Below, in pieces: positions 1-8,347 of a stretch of 34,408 bases of DNA (within the stretch, counting starts at the first letter, position 1; every line of letters begins with the position of its first letter). The stretch covers positions 1 to 34,408 of the forward strand of contig JACPPM010000313.1 in assembly GCA_016191015.1 (NCBI GenBank), written 5' to 3'. This stretch comes from Acidobacteriota bacterium. GTDB taxonomy: Bacteria > Acidobacteriota > CAIWXX01. The notes beneath the pieces are model-generated. The model worked only from the letters and a program-made list of their open reading frames with translations, was not told the DNA's origin and did not search any database. A program made the position numbers and the translations under genes.

Positions 1-499
1 CGTCAAAGTACCGAGCTAACCGCAGATTTCGCGGATTCTTCACGCAGATTCCGCCGATGGTTTCGCGAGGCCGGTGGAATTCGCTTTGAGGGGCGCTCTG
101 CGATGAGAAATGATCCCATCTGTGTAATCCCTCCGGAAATCTGCGTCATCTGCGGTTTCCTCCGATCGACTTCACCCGGACTTCGCGGTGCGACTTTGAC
201 GTTCCCCTGACCAGCACCCCGGGACATCGGCAAAGTCGAAGTGCCGATTCGGGCGAGTCCGTTCCGTACCAAACCGCAGATGGCCAACATCCCCGTGCGG
301 AATCAGCGGTTTCTTCCAGCATTCAAGCGACGAGCAACTTCCTCCTCACTCTCGGGCCGGCACGAAGCTCTCTGCGACATCTGCGGGTCAATCTGCGGAA
401 TCGGCGGTTTCCGGAACTCCGCCGTGGCCTTGGCGGACTGCGATCGGGCGGTTCGAAATCGCGCTCCCCGCCAGCCCGCTGGCTGATCGTGACGCTCGC
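1..499. repeat. Intergenic region with degenerate CTGCG/CGCAG repeats
   Basis: No convincing gene is visible here. The stretch contains several degenerate copies, in both orientations, of a short unit reading roughly ATCTGCGTCATCTGCGG followed by TTTC. Examples lie at about 20-56, 139-160, 270-283 and 370-412. The copies at 139-160 and 370-412 read in one direction, and those at 20-56 and 270-283 in the other. Short intergenic repeats of this sort recur in many large environmental bacterial genomes; here they look like non-coding filler at the edge of the window. Confidence 0.5.
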
Positions 500-1915
500 C
501 TACTCGAGCACGAGCTCGACGTGTGTGGAGGCCGAGGCAACGGTGACCTTCTGCTTCGCGGACCCGATACCGCGCTTCTTGGCGCGAAGTGTGTATGATC
601 CTGCGGGGATGCTTTCCAGGCTATATGCGCCCTTGCACGAGGAGCTCGTCTTCCAGGTATTCCCGCCACCCGCAAGCTTGATGCGCGCAGCGCTCACAGG
701 AGCGCCCCGCTTGTCAGCAACCGTTCCGTAGACCCGGCCGCTATCTTCGATCTCGTAGAGCCAGATCCCGGCATCCCCGGCGCCCAAATCCTGTCCCGTG
801 CTTTGCCCTGAAAAAACCCTGCTCCGCAAGACTTCCAGCGACGGCCGCACCTCACCTCCGCCCGGACCCCACACCGTGCTCCTCACCTCCTCGGCGTGCA
901 CCAGCTCGAAGTTGGCGTCGAACATCTTGATCCAGGCTCTTTGCTCCCCCGTGGGCGGAAGGCCGACCGCCTGCTTGTAAGCGGCATAGAAATACCGCCC
1001 GTCTGTCTTCAGCCCGGCGACGTAGTTCTCTCTGTCATCGGGCTCGGCTGAGATCGTGACGACGTCTCGGTCGGGATCGTAAGTCCAACTCTGAGTAAGC
1101 CGGACCAAGATAATATCCGAAGGGGCACCGTCGTCATTGCCCTCGGACACGGCGTGGTCCGACACGGTGGTGGCGAGAGCGATGAGAATGCGCTCGCCGT
1201 CGAAAAGCAGGCTGGCGACGCGGGCCCGTCCGTCCGCGACCTCAGAGAGGTCCAGGTCGAACGTGCCAATCACCGAGAGATCGTCCTTGCTGAGCGCGCG
1301 CACCCGGTACACGGTCCGGCCCGATGTCGACAGAGAGTACTTGAGGCGCGTGATGACGTAAAGGCTCCCCGGTCCGACCAAAGGAGCCGGGTCATCAAGC
1401 AGCTCGTCTCCATCCTGCAGCTCCGCCATCGACCGGCTGGTCGCGAGGGGTGTCGACGAACCGGCCATGCGGGCGAAGTCGTCATCCAGCGCGTACTTCG
1501 CTCCCCAGAGATACGTGATTCCCGACGACGAGGATGTTGGCTTGTGCGTCTCGTAGAACGCGTAGAGATTCTGTCCTTCCGATGCAATCCGGATGTCGGT
1601 CGGGCCGCCGTATTCAGTGGAGGACCAGACGAGAGTCTTCGCCGCGAGCACACTGTCAAGCCCGGCGTCATAGATCTTCACCTCGAACGTCCGGCTGTTT
1701 CCCGGGGAGATGTGCCCGAGATAGACGACGAACGCTCGCGAATCCGTTGCCACGACCTCGGGCCGGGCCGACCCCCCTTCGTCTCCCGATGTAACGGCAA
1801 CGGTCCTGAGCAGGCTGAGCCTGGGTATGTCAGATTGCGCGGCGGCAGGGTATGCCACGGCCACGCCCAAAAACCCGAGTGGGGCCCACCGCATCAGATG
1901 CAGGTGGGATCTCAT
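500..1915 (-). CDS. Secreted protein with C-terminal carboxypeptidase-regulatory-like domain
   Basis: Exported protein of 471 residues with no recognised catalytic domain. Residues 1-26 form a signal peptide: basic start, hydrophobic core, and an AAAQS cleavage site. Residues about 30-390 are rich in beta-strand-like patches and repeated aspartates and could be a beta-propeller-like region, but I do not recognise a family. Residues about 395-471 match the carboxypeptidase-regulatory-like beta-sandwich, with the pattern GxV.D..G.PV..A.I.L, a conserved G-Y-S-L, then PAGSYTLRA. This domain usually helps extracellular proteins bind or fold. The start codon has only a weak ribosome site. It lies 16 nt after the stop of the upstream 95-aa gene on the same strand, so the two are probably cotranscribed. 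The role is unknown. Confidence 0.75.
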   Translation of the reverse strand: MRSHLHLMRWAPLGFLGVAVAYPAAAQSDIPRLSLLRTVAVTSGDEGGSARPEVVATDSRAFVVYLGHISPGNSRTFEVKIYDAGLDSVLAAKTLVWSSTEYGGPTDIRIASEGQNLYAFYETHKPTSSSSGITYLWGAKYALDDDFARMAGSSTPLATSRSMAELQDGDELLDDPAPLVGPGSLYVITRLKYSLSTSGRTVYRVRALSKDDLSVIGTFDLDLSEVADGRARVASLLFDGERILIALATTVSDHAVSEGNDDGAPSDIILVRLTQSWTYDPDRDVVTISAEPDDRENYVAGLKTDGRYFYAAYKQAVGLPPTGEQRAWIKMFDANFELVHAEEVRSTVWGPGGGEVRPSLEVLRSRVFSGQSTGQDLGAGDAGIWLYEIEDSGRVYGTVADKRGAPVSAARIKLAGGGNTWKTSSSCKGAYSLESIPAGSYTLRAKKRGIGSAKQKVTVASASTHVELVLE

Positions 1916-1931
1916 CAGAAGACCGATTCGT

Positions 1932-2219
1932 TCACTGGGTTGCAGCGCTTCGGAGACGCTTCATGATCATTTCTACGGCTTCGTTCGGCAGAACGACAGG
2001 GGAAATCTCAAGCTCCTTGTAGTACGGCCTATAGGGTCCAAGCTTCCTTTCGAATTCAGCTTCATCTTCCGTTTCCCAAATGCTATACCCGACTGTAGGA
2101 TCATTCCTCAAGCAGAATATCCATCGTATGCAGCTATTGTCGAATTCCCGGTTGGCAATCCTTCTTCCGAACTCAGCGATCCTGCCTAGATCCACTCTAA
2201 TTTTCACCAAGAAGAACAT
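1932..2219 (-). CDS. Small hypothetical protein, possibly of a dimeric alpha/beta-barrel fold
   Basis: A 95-residue cytoplasmic protein without signal peptide or membrane segment. The ATG is supported by an AGGAGG ribosome site 8-9 nt upstream. The pattern (an initial strand FFLVKIRVD, a helix, a middle strand GYSIWETEDEAEFERKL, then a helix) is reminiscent of ferredoxin-like dimeric alpha/beta-barrel proteins such as the muconolactone-isomerase, YciI and Dabb-like groups. I see no diagnostic catalytic residue, so this is only a fold guess. It is the first gene of a likely two-gene unit with the secreted protein downstream. A 40-nt hairpin repeat lies 79 nt upstream of its start. Confidence 0.6.
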   Translation of the reverse strand: MFFLVKIRVDLGRIAEFGRRIANREFDNSCIRWIFCLRNDPTVGYSIWETEDEAEFERKLGPYRPYYKELEISPVVLPNEAVEMIMKRLRSAATQ

Positions 2220-2297
2220 CCTGATTCCTCCTCATCTGGGGGTTTCATCGGGCACGCATCAGTCCAGCCAGTCTTGTTCAGTCCGTGCCTTCGGTCA

Positions 2298-2337
2298 ATG
2301 TCCCTGAGGACAATCCCGACAGTGTCCTCACGGACAT
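2298..2337. repeat. 40-nt hairpin repeat, copy 1
   Basis: The arms ATGTCCCTGAGGACA (2298-2312) and TGTCCTCACGGACAT (2323-2337) pair at 14 of 15 positions around a 10-nt loop, with a single C-C mismatch at position 7. A related hairpin of exactly the same length lies at 9307-9346, also preceded by GGTCA. It could be a REP-like element, a mobile-element end or an RNA structure. Confidence 0.7.
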
Positions 2338-2915
2338 GCGGAGCCCGCCGAAGTGAAATCGGCCGGGGCAAGCGAGCCGATCATCGGATCAGGCAAGGCT
2401 CGATTCCCAGAATCCCTCGAGGCGTCCGGAGGCCGTTGTGCGTCGCATGGAGATGACCGCGTTCTCACCGCGGAGGGACGTACGATCCGCGTCCAGCTTG
2501 GCGTGAGAGCATGGTGCGAGGATCACTGAAGCGACACCGGCGACGATCCGTGAGCTGTGGGATGCGTGTAATGAACGTTCATATCTCTGACTCTCCTTCC
2601 CGGCATGCTCAGGAGCGATGTGTCGAAGATCGGGGCACGAGCTGCTCCAGCGTGACGCCCGACCTTTGAGCCAGGGAGCATCCGAGAGCCGGATTGTACC
2701 GCGCCTTTCGGCAGCTTGAGATCAGAAGTAACTGCTCAGGTCAGGTAGAACCCACCACAAAATGCACAGAAGTCACGAAGGTTCAACAGCTCTTTTTCAT
2801 CCATTCCTTTTGTGCCCTTTGCGCGTTCTGTGCCTTCTGTGGTCACCCTGCCTGATCAGTTACGATCAGAAGAAACCGGGAGCTGTTCGGCCAATCGTCG
2901 GCAACCGGTCGGGAA
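2338..2915. other. Intergenic region without recognisable gene
   Basis: No supported coding region was found on either strand. The segment 2760-2850 contains a T/C-rich stretch with CTTTTGTGCCCTTTGCGC and TGTGCCTTCTGTGGTC, which looks like another low-complexity intergenic repeat. Short open frames here lack ribosome sites and family resemblance. Confidence 0.5.
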
Positions 2916-3563
2916 TCAGCTGTGTCGCTTCGGCCCCAGGTGCACGAGGCCGCGCTGCACAGCAGCAAGGATGGCCTGGGTGCGGCTGGTCACTCCGAGC
3001 TTGCGCATGATGTTGTTCACGTGGGTCTTGACCGTGCCCTCACCCACCGGCAATTCCGCGGCGATCTCCTTATTGGACTTCCCGGATGCGATGAGTTGCA
3101 AGACGGCGAGCTCGCGCGGAGTCGGGTTCGATCCCGAGATGCGATCCGCGAGACGGGCGGCGACGCTCACCGGCAGGTATCGGTTCCCGCGCGAGACGGC
3201 CCGGACTGCACGGATCAGCTCTTCACGAGTCACATCCTTCTGAAGATAGGCGCGAGCCCCCTTCTGAAGGGCGCGGTAGATATCCTCATCTCCCCCGAAC
3301 ACGGATAACACGATCAATCCCGCGTCACGGTGCTCCTGCCGGATCGCCGCGACCACGTCCACACCGCTCATGTCCGGAAGTCGGAGATCCACGAGAGTGA
3401 CGTCCGGTCGGACACGGCGATGCATCTCGATCGCCTCCCGCCCGTTTCTTGCCTCCGCCACGATCTGCATGTCCGGTTCTTGCGAGATCATCGCGACCAG
3501 CCCCTGGAGGACAACGGGGTGATCGTCGACAACCAGGATTCGCACGGGCTCGGCCGATATCAC
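2916..3563 (-). CDS. NarL/FixJ-family response regulator
   Basis: DNA-binding response regulator of 215 residues, the usual length for the family. Residues 7-120 form the receiver domain, with acidic pocket VDDH at 12-15, phospho-acceptor D59 in TLVDLRLPD, and a conserved lysine in QKDVT. Residues about 148-210 form a LuxR-type helix-turn-helix, with TPRELAVLQLIASGKSNKEIA and GTVKTHVNNIMRKL patterns. The start is GTG and shares a 4-nt GTGA overlap with the stop of the upstream histidine kinase gene, indicating translational coupling and a cognate pair. The receiver and DNA-binding parts look intact even though the partner kinase has lost its sensor region. Confidence 0.93.
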   Translation of the reverse strand: MISAEPVRILVVDDHPVVLQGLVAMISQEPDMQIVAEARNGREAIEMHRRVRPDVTLVDLRLPDMSGVDVVAAIRQEHRDAGLIVLSVFGGDEDIYRALQKGARAYLQKDVTREELIRAVRAVSRGNRYLPVSVAARLADRISGSNPTPRELAVLQLIASGKSNKEIAAELPVGEGTVKTHVNNIMRKLGVTSRTQAILAAVQRGLVHLGPKRHS

Positions 3564-4309
3564 GTGATGCTCCTGGTCGCCGAGCGTCTCGGTGAGAACA
3601 ATCGGCGTAGCCTTGAGGTGCCAGGGGCGATCGGAACGGAGATCGCAATTTCAGTCCCGCCCCCGGCACAGCTCGACACGCTCGTCCTCCCGCTTGACTC
3701 TTCGATCCTCTCACGCATCCCCTTCAGCCCGAAGCCGGAACCGCGCGAATCGAACCGATCCCGATCGCTGAATCCCCGCCCGTCGTCGCAAACACTGAGG
3801 ACCACGCGATCGGCTGCGTAAGCGAGCTCGATGCGGATTTCGGTGGCACGCGCATGTTTCATCGCGTTCGTCGCGGCTTCCTGTGCGGCTCGCAACAGGC
3901 TGATGTCGATCTCCTCCGACAGGCCCACGGCGGCTCCCGTGACGCACACCTGAACCCGGGTGTTCGTCCCTTCTGCTATCCGTTTCGCCAGAACGGCCAG
4001 GGCACCGGGAAGATCAGACTCCTCGAGCGTGCGCGGGCGCAAAGCCCAGATCGATCGACGCGCCTCTTCAATCCCCTCCCGTGCCAGCGTGCACGCACGA
4101 TCGACATAGGACCGCGCGGTTTCCGGGGATCCTCCGATGATGTGCTTTGCTGCCTCCAGGTGAGTCACCACGCCCGCTAGCTGCTGCCCCAGCGAATCGT
4201 GGATTTCGCGTGCGATCCGGTTGCGCTCGTTGAGCACAGCCACGCGGCTGGCCATCAGCTTGACGCGGAAGCGGTGGAACGTCCAGCCGAGCAACAGAGT
4301 CAGCAGCAC
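3560..4309 (-). CDS. Sensor histidine kinase (HisKA_3 type), catalytic half only
   Basis: The 249-residue stretch starts at a GTG inside a membrane segment, residues about 1-12. Next come the dimerisation/phospho-acceptor helix with H37 in the AREIHDSLGQ motif, the N box (QEAATNAMKHA), the G1 box DDGRGF and the G2-like GSGFGLKGM. These are the marks of a NarX/DegS-like kinase that would phosphorylate the neighbouring regulator. The same frame is open without a start to 4531 and encodes most of a Y_Y_Y domain, so the GTG at 4309 is only the first usable start I can offer. The catalytic core is complete, but the protein would be sensor-less. It may be expressed as a stub or be a pseudogene. It overlaps the response regulator by 4 nt. 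Confidence 0.8.
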   Translation of the reverse strand: MLLTLLLGWTFHRFRVKLMASRVAVLNERNRIAREIHDSLGQQLAGVVTHLEAAKHIIGGSPETARSYVDRACTLAREGIEEARRSIWALRPRTLEESDLPGALAVLAKRIAEGTNTRVQVCVTGAAVGLSEEIDISLLRAAQEAATNAMKHARATEIRIELAYAADRVVLSVCDDGRGFSDRDRFDSRGSGFGLKGMRERIEESSGRTSVSSCAGGGTEIAISVPIAPGTSRLRRLFSPRRSATRSIT

Positions 4310-4617
4310 GAGCGTCGCATAGAACCAATGAGTGTGGTAGAAACGCGGGGGCAGACGGAAGCCGTACCATGCGGGGTGGGTACTCCAGCCACCGTCCTGC
4401 CCGCGCGCGGCGACCTCGAACCGGTACTCTCCGGGCGGGATGTTCGTGTAGTAGGCCGCGCGCCGGGTTCCCGCTTCGATCCAGTCTGCGTCGAAGCCCA
4501 GGAGCCGGTACCGGAAAGCGATCTTCCGGGGCTAGCAGGCTGAGCGCCGTGAAGTGGAATTCAAGATTCCTGCTTCCCGGCGGAAATTCGGCGGTTTCAT
4601 CCGGCCGGACGACGCAG
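4310..4617 (-). pseudogene. Frameshifted remnant of the kinase's Y_Y_Y sensor domain
   Basis: Reading upstream of the kinase in the same frame (4531-4310) gives KIAFRYRLLGFDADW, then YYTNIPPGEYRF and a WYGF tryptophan patch, which is classic Y_Y_Y domain sequence. A TAG at 4532-4534 ends this frame. The missing domain start, PPGSRNLEFHFTALSLLAPE, lies in another frame at about 4617-4525. The two halves join if GAAAAG had become GAAG, a 2-nt loss near 4524. Above about 4617 the homology fades and a stop appears near 4680, so the beta-propeller that normally precedes Y_Y_Y is absent. The family is known as a large periplasmic sensor; the gene is therefore 5'-truncated as well as frameshifted. 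Confidence 0.75.
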
Positions 4618-5247
4618 GTTCTCCCCCATCGCCGCCTAGGACACCCGGCTTTTGCTCCGAACCATCGCAGCCATCACGTCGCGTGCCCTCCTCTGCCGTC
4701 CCGACTTGCCCTCCACCAGGGCCGGCCGCCGACGCATCCGCTCCGTCGGTTGCATGTGATAGGAGAAACCACAACCCTGTCAACCAGGTCCTGCAAGACC
4801 TGAATCCACACGTAAGGATGAGTCTCACCGGATGGTACTGCGTCGTGGCAACACCTCTCACCCAACGACTCCCTGCTCGGGCAGGACAGCGATGGAGAAC
4901 GCCGTCGCTGGCAAATACCTGATCGCCTCCATCGATGCCGGAGATGCGGTCAGTGAGGAGAACGAATCCAACAGCGCCGTTGGTCAGCGGATTTCCAGGC
5001 AGGACGCCTCGCGGCCTATTCCTGCCAACCGGTCGTCAGCGAGGGCAGGGGGAACCGACATCCAACCCGCCAAGACGCGGACCCACCGCCCCGCACAAAA
5101 AGGCGAAGGAACCCGCGTGGTGGGTACTTGGGGTCCTGGTGACTTGGTGCCATTGCGGAAGCCGGATGCGAGGGGAGCGAGCCTCTCATTCGGGGGTGAG
5201 CCGTCGGAGAGCATGGTCTCATCGGCTCCAGCGCTGCCTCAAACGGC
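4618..5247. other. Intergenic region, probably former sensor-gene DNA
   Basis: No coding region is supported. A perfect 6-bp inverted repeat CAGGTC/GACCTG with a 6-nt spacer lies at 4785-4802. The rest holds no recognised domain; open frames here have biased arginine/proline-rich translations typical of GC-rich noise. Confidence 0.45.
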
Positions 5248-6480
5248 TCATCGAGCTCCCCCATCCGCCAGGACGCGGGCGGCGAGCATCGCGTAGAGGC
5301 TCGCATGCTGGAAGACCCGCTCGAGCTCCACGTACTCGTCGGGTCCGTGCGAGACCTCGAGCAGGCCCGGCCCGTAGGCGAAGGCGGGGATACCGCGCTG
5401 CGCGTACCAACGGGTCTCGAGGCTGCCCGGGCACATCTCGAAGTCGGGCCGTCTGCCCTCCACCTCTAAGGCAGTATCCGCCAGCGCCAGGGCAATCGGG
5501 TCACAATCGCTCCCACCCGCCGAGACGCTTTCCTGAATGACATCGACATCCAGAGCGACGCCGCGCTCGCGCACGCGGTCGAGCACCTCGAACAGGCGCG
5601 CCTTCTCCACGTCGATGTCCTCCTCGGGGTTGAAGCGCCGGTCGACGGTGAAGGTGACTCGGTCGGGCACGACATTGAAGTTAGTGCCCCCCTCGACGCG
5701 GCCGCCGAGCAGGAGGATCGAGCGGCGCGCCTCGTCGGGGCGCAGGCGGAAGGAGGTCGTGCGCGCCTCGACCTCGCGCTTGAGCTCCCGGAGGGCCGCC
5801 GCCGCATCCAGCATGCCCTCGAAGGCGTTGACGCCGCTGTGTTGGAGCCCAACGTGCGCCGGGACGCCTCGGACCGTGATGGCCACGGTCACGGCCCCGC
5901 GGTTGGCGTGCCACACCACGCCGCTCGTGGGCTCGGGCGTGAGCATCGCCACCGCATCCGTGCCGAGAAGACCGGCCTGGACCAGCCAAGCCGAGCCGCC
6001 CTGGCCGCCTGTCTCCTCATCAGGGACCAGGCACAGCTCCACCCGCCCCCGCAGTGGAACGTCGAGCTCCTGGAGGACGTGCACGGCGTAGATCATCGCA
6101 GCCAGACCGCACTTCATGTCTGACGAGCCGCGCCCGACGAGCCGCCCTCGCTCGACACGCGGTTGGAACTGTGCCGCGTGCTGGGCGGGCACCACGTCGT
6201 AGTGGCCGTGGAACACGACCGCGCGGCTGCCCTCGCCGTGACTGGCGAGGAGGCAACGGCGCGGCAGGCCGGCGTCGAAGCGCCCCGCGGCGGGCACGTC
6301 GACGACCCGGTGCGCGATGCCGAGATCTCCGAGCTGCGAGGCGAGCAGGTCGCAGCAGGGCAGGTACGCGCGGCCGGGCGGGTTCTCCGTCGGAATCGCC
6401 ACGAGTGCCCGAGCCAGGTCGAGGATGTCCGCGCGGTGCGCACCCACGCGCTCCACAATCGCGGCCTTCAAGCTGTCCAT
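5248..6480 (-). CDS. M20-family metallopeptidase (ArgE/DapE type)
   Basis: Cytoplasmic di-zinc amidohydrolase of 410 residues, normal for the family. The start is the ATG at 6480, because a strong AAGGAGGT site lies just upstream; a longer open frame reaching 6636 runs into the previous gene and is not used. Metal and catalytic residues are visible: HGHYDVVP with H93 and D95, D121 in GRGSSDMKCG, the glutamate pair E155-E156 in PDEETGG, and a late histidine in VSHGPDEY. A dimerisation domain occupies about residues 185-295. Known relatives deacylate N-acyl amino acids or cleave short peptides; the substrate cannot be read from sequence. It lies 11 nt behind the dehydratase gene, so the two probably act together in amino-acid or peptide degradation. 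Confidence 0.88.
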   Translation of the reverse strand: MDSLKAAIVERVGAHRADILDLARALVAIPTENPPGRAYLPCCDLLASQLGDLGIAHRVVDVPAAGRFDAGLPRRCLLASHGEGSRAVVFHGHYDVVPAQHAAQFQPRVERGRLVGRGSSDMKCGLAAMIYAVHVLQELDVPLRGRVELCLVPDEETGGQGGSAWLVQAGLLGTDAVAMLTPEPTSGVVWHANRGAVTVAITVRGVPAHVGLQHSGVNAFEGMLDAAAALRELKREVEARTTSFRLRPDEARRSILLLGGRVEGGTNFNVVPDRVTFTVDRRFNPEEDIDVEKARLFEVLDRVRERGVALDVDVIQESVSAGGSDCDPIALALADTALEVEGRRPDFEMCPGSLETRWYAQRGIPAFAYGPGLLEVSHGPDEYVELERVFQHASLYAMLAARVLADGGAR

Positions 6481-6491
6481 GTGACCTCCTT

Positions 6492-7424
6492 CTATCCTAC
6501 AGATCCCGGGTGCACATTCGCGCCGCAGATCACGATCCCGATCCGCTCGCCGGCTGCGGGCCGATAGGCGCCGCGCAGCAGCGCGGCCAGCGCGGCGGCG
6601 CCTCCGGGCTCCGCGACGACGCGCAGCTCCTCCCAAAGCACACGCTGTGTCGCCACCACGTCTTCGTCCTCGACGAGCACCACGCGGTCGATTGCCGCAT
6701 CGAGTACGATGAAGGGGAGCCTGCCGACCCGCCGGGCGCCCAAGGCATCGGCAGCCACGCCGGAGACATCGACCTCGACCGGGCCGCCTGCCGCCAGCGC
6801 GGCGTGGAGAGAGGCGGTCCTCGTGGTCTCGACACCGACGAGGCGCACGCCCCGTCCGGCCAGGGCCGCGGCGCAGCCTGCGGCGAGCCCTCCACCTCCG
6901 ACTGCCACCAGGAGGGTGTCGAACCGGGCCTGGTCGGCCACCTCGAGCGCGACTGTGCCCTGGCCGGCGATCACCGCCAGATCATCGAAGGCAGGCACGT
7001 CGAGCGCACCGGAAGTCGCGGCGTACTGCGCCGCGGCCTCCCTTGCATCGTCGTACCCGGCCCCGATCAAAGTGACCTCGGCGCCGTACCCACGGACGCG
7101 CGCGACCTTGGCCGGCGGAGCCGTGGCCGGCATGAACACACGGACCGGCAGACCCAGGGCGCGGGCGGCGAACGCGACGGCCGCCCCGTGGTTTCCTCCC
7201 GACGCCGCGACCACCCCCGCCCGGGGGATCTCGGCGCTGAGGAGTCGGTGGAACGCGCCCCGCACCTTGAACGATCCAGTGTGCTGAAGGGTCTCAAGCT
7301 TCAGGGCGAGCGGGGTGGGGACGGCGGCGAAGGTGTCCGCGGGCAGTTCGAGCACCGGCGTTCGCCTGACGTGCCCGCCGATCCGCTCACGCGCCGCTTC
7401 GACTTCCCGAGGACCGATCTGCAT
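6492..7424 (-). CDS. Threonine/serine dehydratase-like PLP enzyme
   Basis: Fold-type II PLP enzyme of 310 residues, close to the short catabolic threonine deaminase and serine racemase group; there is no C-terminal ACT domain. K53 in the HTGSFKVRGA motif would form the Schiff base. SGGNHG at 75-80 is the phosphate/substrate loop, and a glycine-rich VAVGGGGLAAG loop near 190 also holds cofactor phosphate. Known members convert threonine or serine to 2-oxo acid plus ammonia, or racemise serine; which applies here is open. The ATG at 7424 has no clear ribosome site. The gene follows the AraC regulator by 59 nt and precedes the M20 peptidase by 11 nt on the same strand, suggesting one regulated amino-acid catabolic unit. 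Confidence 0.88.
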   Translation of the reverse strand: MQIGPREVEAARERIGGHVRRTPVLELPADTFAAVPTPLALKLETLQHTGSFKVRGAFHRLLSAEIPRAGVVAASGGNHGAAVAFAARALGLPVRVFMPATAPPAKVARVRGYGAEVTLIGAGYDDAREAAAQYAATSGALDVPAFDDLAVIAGQGTVALEVADQARFDTLLVAVGGGGLAAGCAAALAGRGVRLVGVETTRTASLHAALAAGGPVEVDVSGVAADALGARRVGRLPFIVLDAAIDRVVLVEDEDVVATQRVLWEELRVVAEPGGAAALAALLRGAYRPAAGERIGIVICGANVHPGSVG

Positions 7425-7483
7425 GTGTCTAAGATACGCCGGGCGGCAGGCCGGGTATTGAACGAACGAGCGGACCGACTACA

Positions 7484-8347
7484 TCAACTCGCCACAGCGT
7501 AGCGGCCTGGCGTCACCCCGATGACCGCCTTGAAGCACCGGACGAAGTGGCTCTGATCAGCGAAGCCCACTGCCGCAGCGACCTCGACAGCGGGCAGGCC
7601 TTGCGCGAGCAGGCGCCGGGCGGTGTCGATCCGCAACTGCATGAGGTAGCGGTGGGGCGGAAGGCCGAACCGGCGGCCGAAGGCCCACACGAACTGCCGC
7701 CGCCGGAGGCCGGCCACCCTCGCCAGCTCGCCGAGAGGACAGGGGTCGGCAATGTGGGCGTGGAGGAACTCGCGCGCCCGGTTCAGCCCTGGCGACGAGG
7801 GGAGCGCGGGGAGTGGGAGGCCGACGGTGGCGAAGCGGCTGAACATGCGACGGAGGATCCACTCGAACAGGGTCTGCCGGCCGAGCGGCTCTCCCTCGCC
7901 GCGCTCGAGCGCCTGGTGCAGTCCGACGAAGGCAGCGGCCAAGGGTGCGTCACTCCCGAAACAACAGCGGAAGTGAGGGGACGGCGGCGGCCCGTCGAGG
8001 GCGTCCTCGAGCACATCCGCTACCGCGGGCGGCGCGACGTACATAATCCGCTGCCGCCATCCCGACTCGTCGGCGGCGCCGCCGTGATGGACCTCATCGG
8101 GGTCCATCGTCGCGATTGTGCCCGGGCCTGCGATGGTTCTCGTGCCGCGGCACCAGACAGCGTGTCCCCCGGCTTCGATGACCCCGACGAGGAAGCCTTC
8201 GTGCCTGTGCGGGAGGAATTCCTGTCGCACGTAGCGGGCCGACAGCGCCTCCACGCCAGCCAAGCCGGCCGGTCGCCACACGACGGCGCTCTCGGAGGGC
8301 GGCCGCCCCGGGAGCTGGACGCGCCCGCCGCGAGTCACCGCCACCAC
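7484..8347 (-). CDS. AraC-family transcriptional regulator
   Basis: Regulator of about 287 residues. The N-terminal half carries a cupin-like sensor domain (HRHEGFLVGVIEAG, then WCRGTRTIAGPGTIATMDPDEVH), as in AraC members that bind small ligands. The C-terminal about 100 residues hold the two helix-turn-helix motifs, with PLGELARVAGLRRRQFVWAFGRRFG and VAAAVGFADQSHFVRCFKAVIGVTP. It overlaps the end of the upstream TraB-like gene. The start may be GTG at 8347, or GTG at 8338, which would give a classical 4-nt GTGA overlap. Its likely targets are the dehydratase and peptidase downstream, but no operator was identified. Members of this sub-type often sit beside amino-acid exporter genes; none is present here. 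Confidence 0.87.
   Translation of the reverse strand: MVAVTRGGRVQLPGRPPSESAVVWRPAGLAGVEALSARYVRQEFLPHRHEGFLVGVIEAGGHAVWCRGTRTIAGPGTIATMDPDEVHHGGAADESGWRQRIMYVAPPAVADVLEDALDGPPPSPHFRCCFGSDAPLAAAFVGLHQALERGEGEPLGRQTLFEWILRRMFSRFATVGLPLPALPSSPGLNRAREFLHAHIADPCPLGELARVAGLRRRQFVWAFGRRFGLPPHRYLMQLRIDTARRLLAQGLPAVEVAAAVGFADQSHFVRCFKAVIGVTPGRYAVAS

Noticed and set aside
6054-7502. 482-codon plus-strand open frame
   Set aside because: It is antisense to the M20 peptidase and dehydratase genes, has a biased Arg/Gly/Ala composition, no ribosome site and no family resemblance; typical of GC-rich antisense frames.
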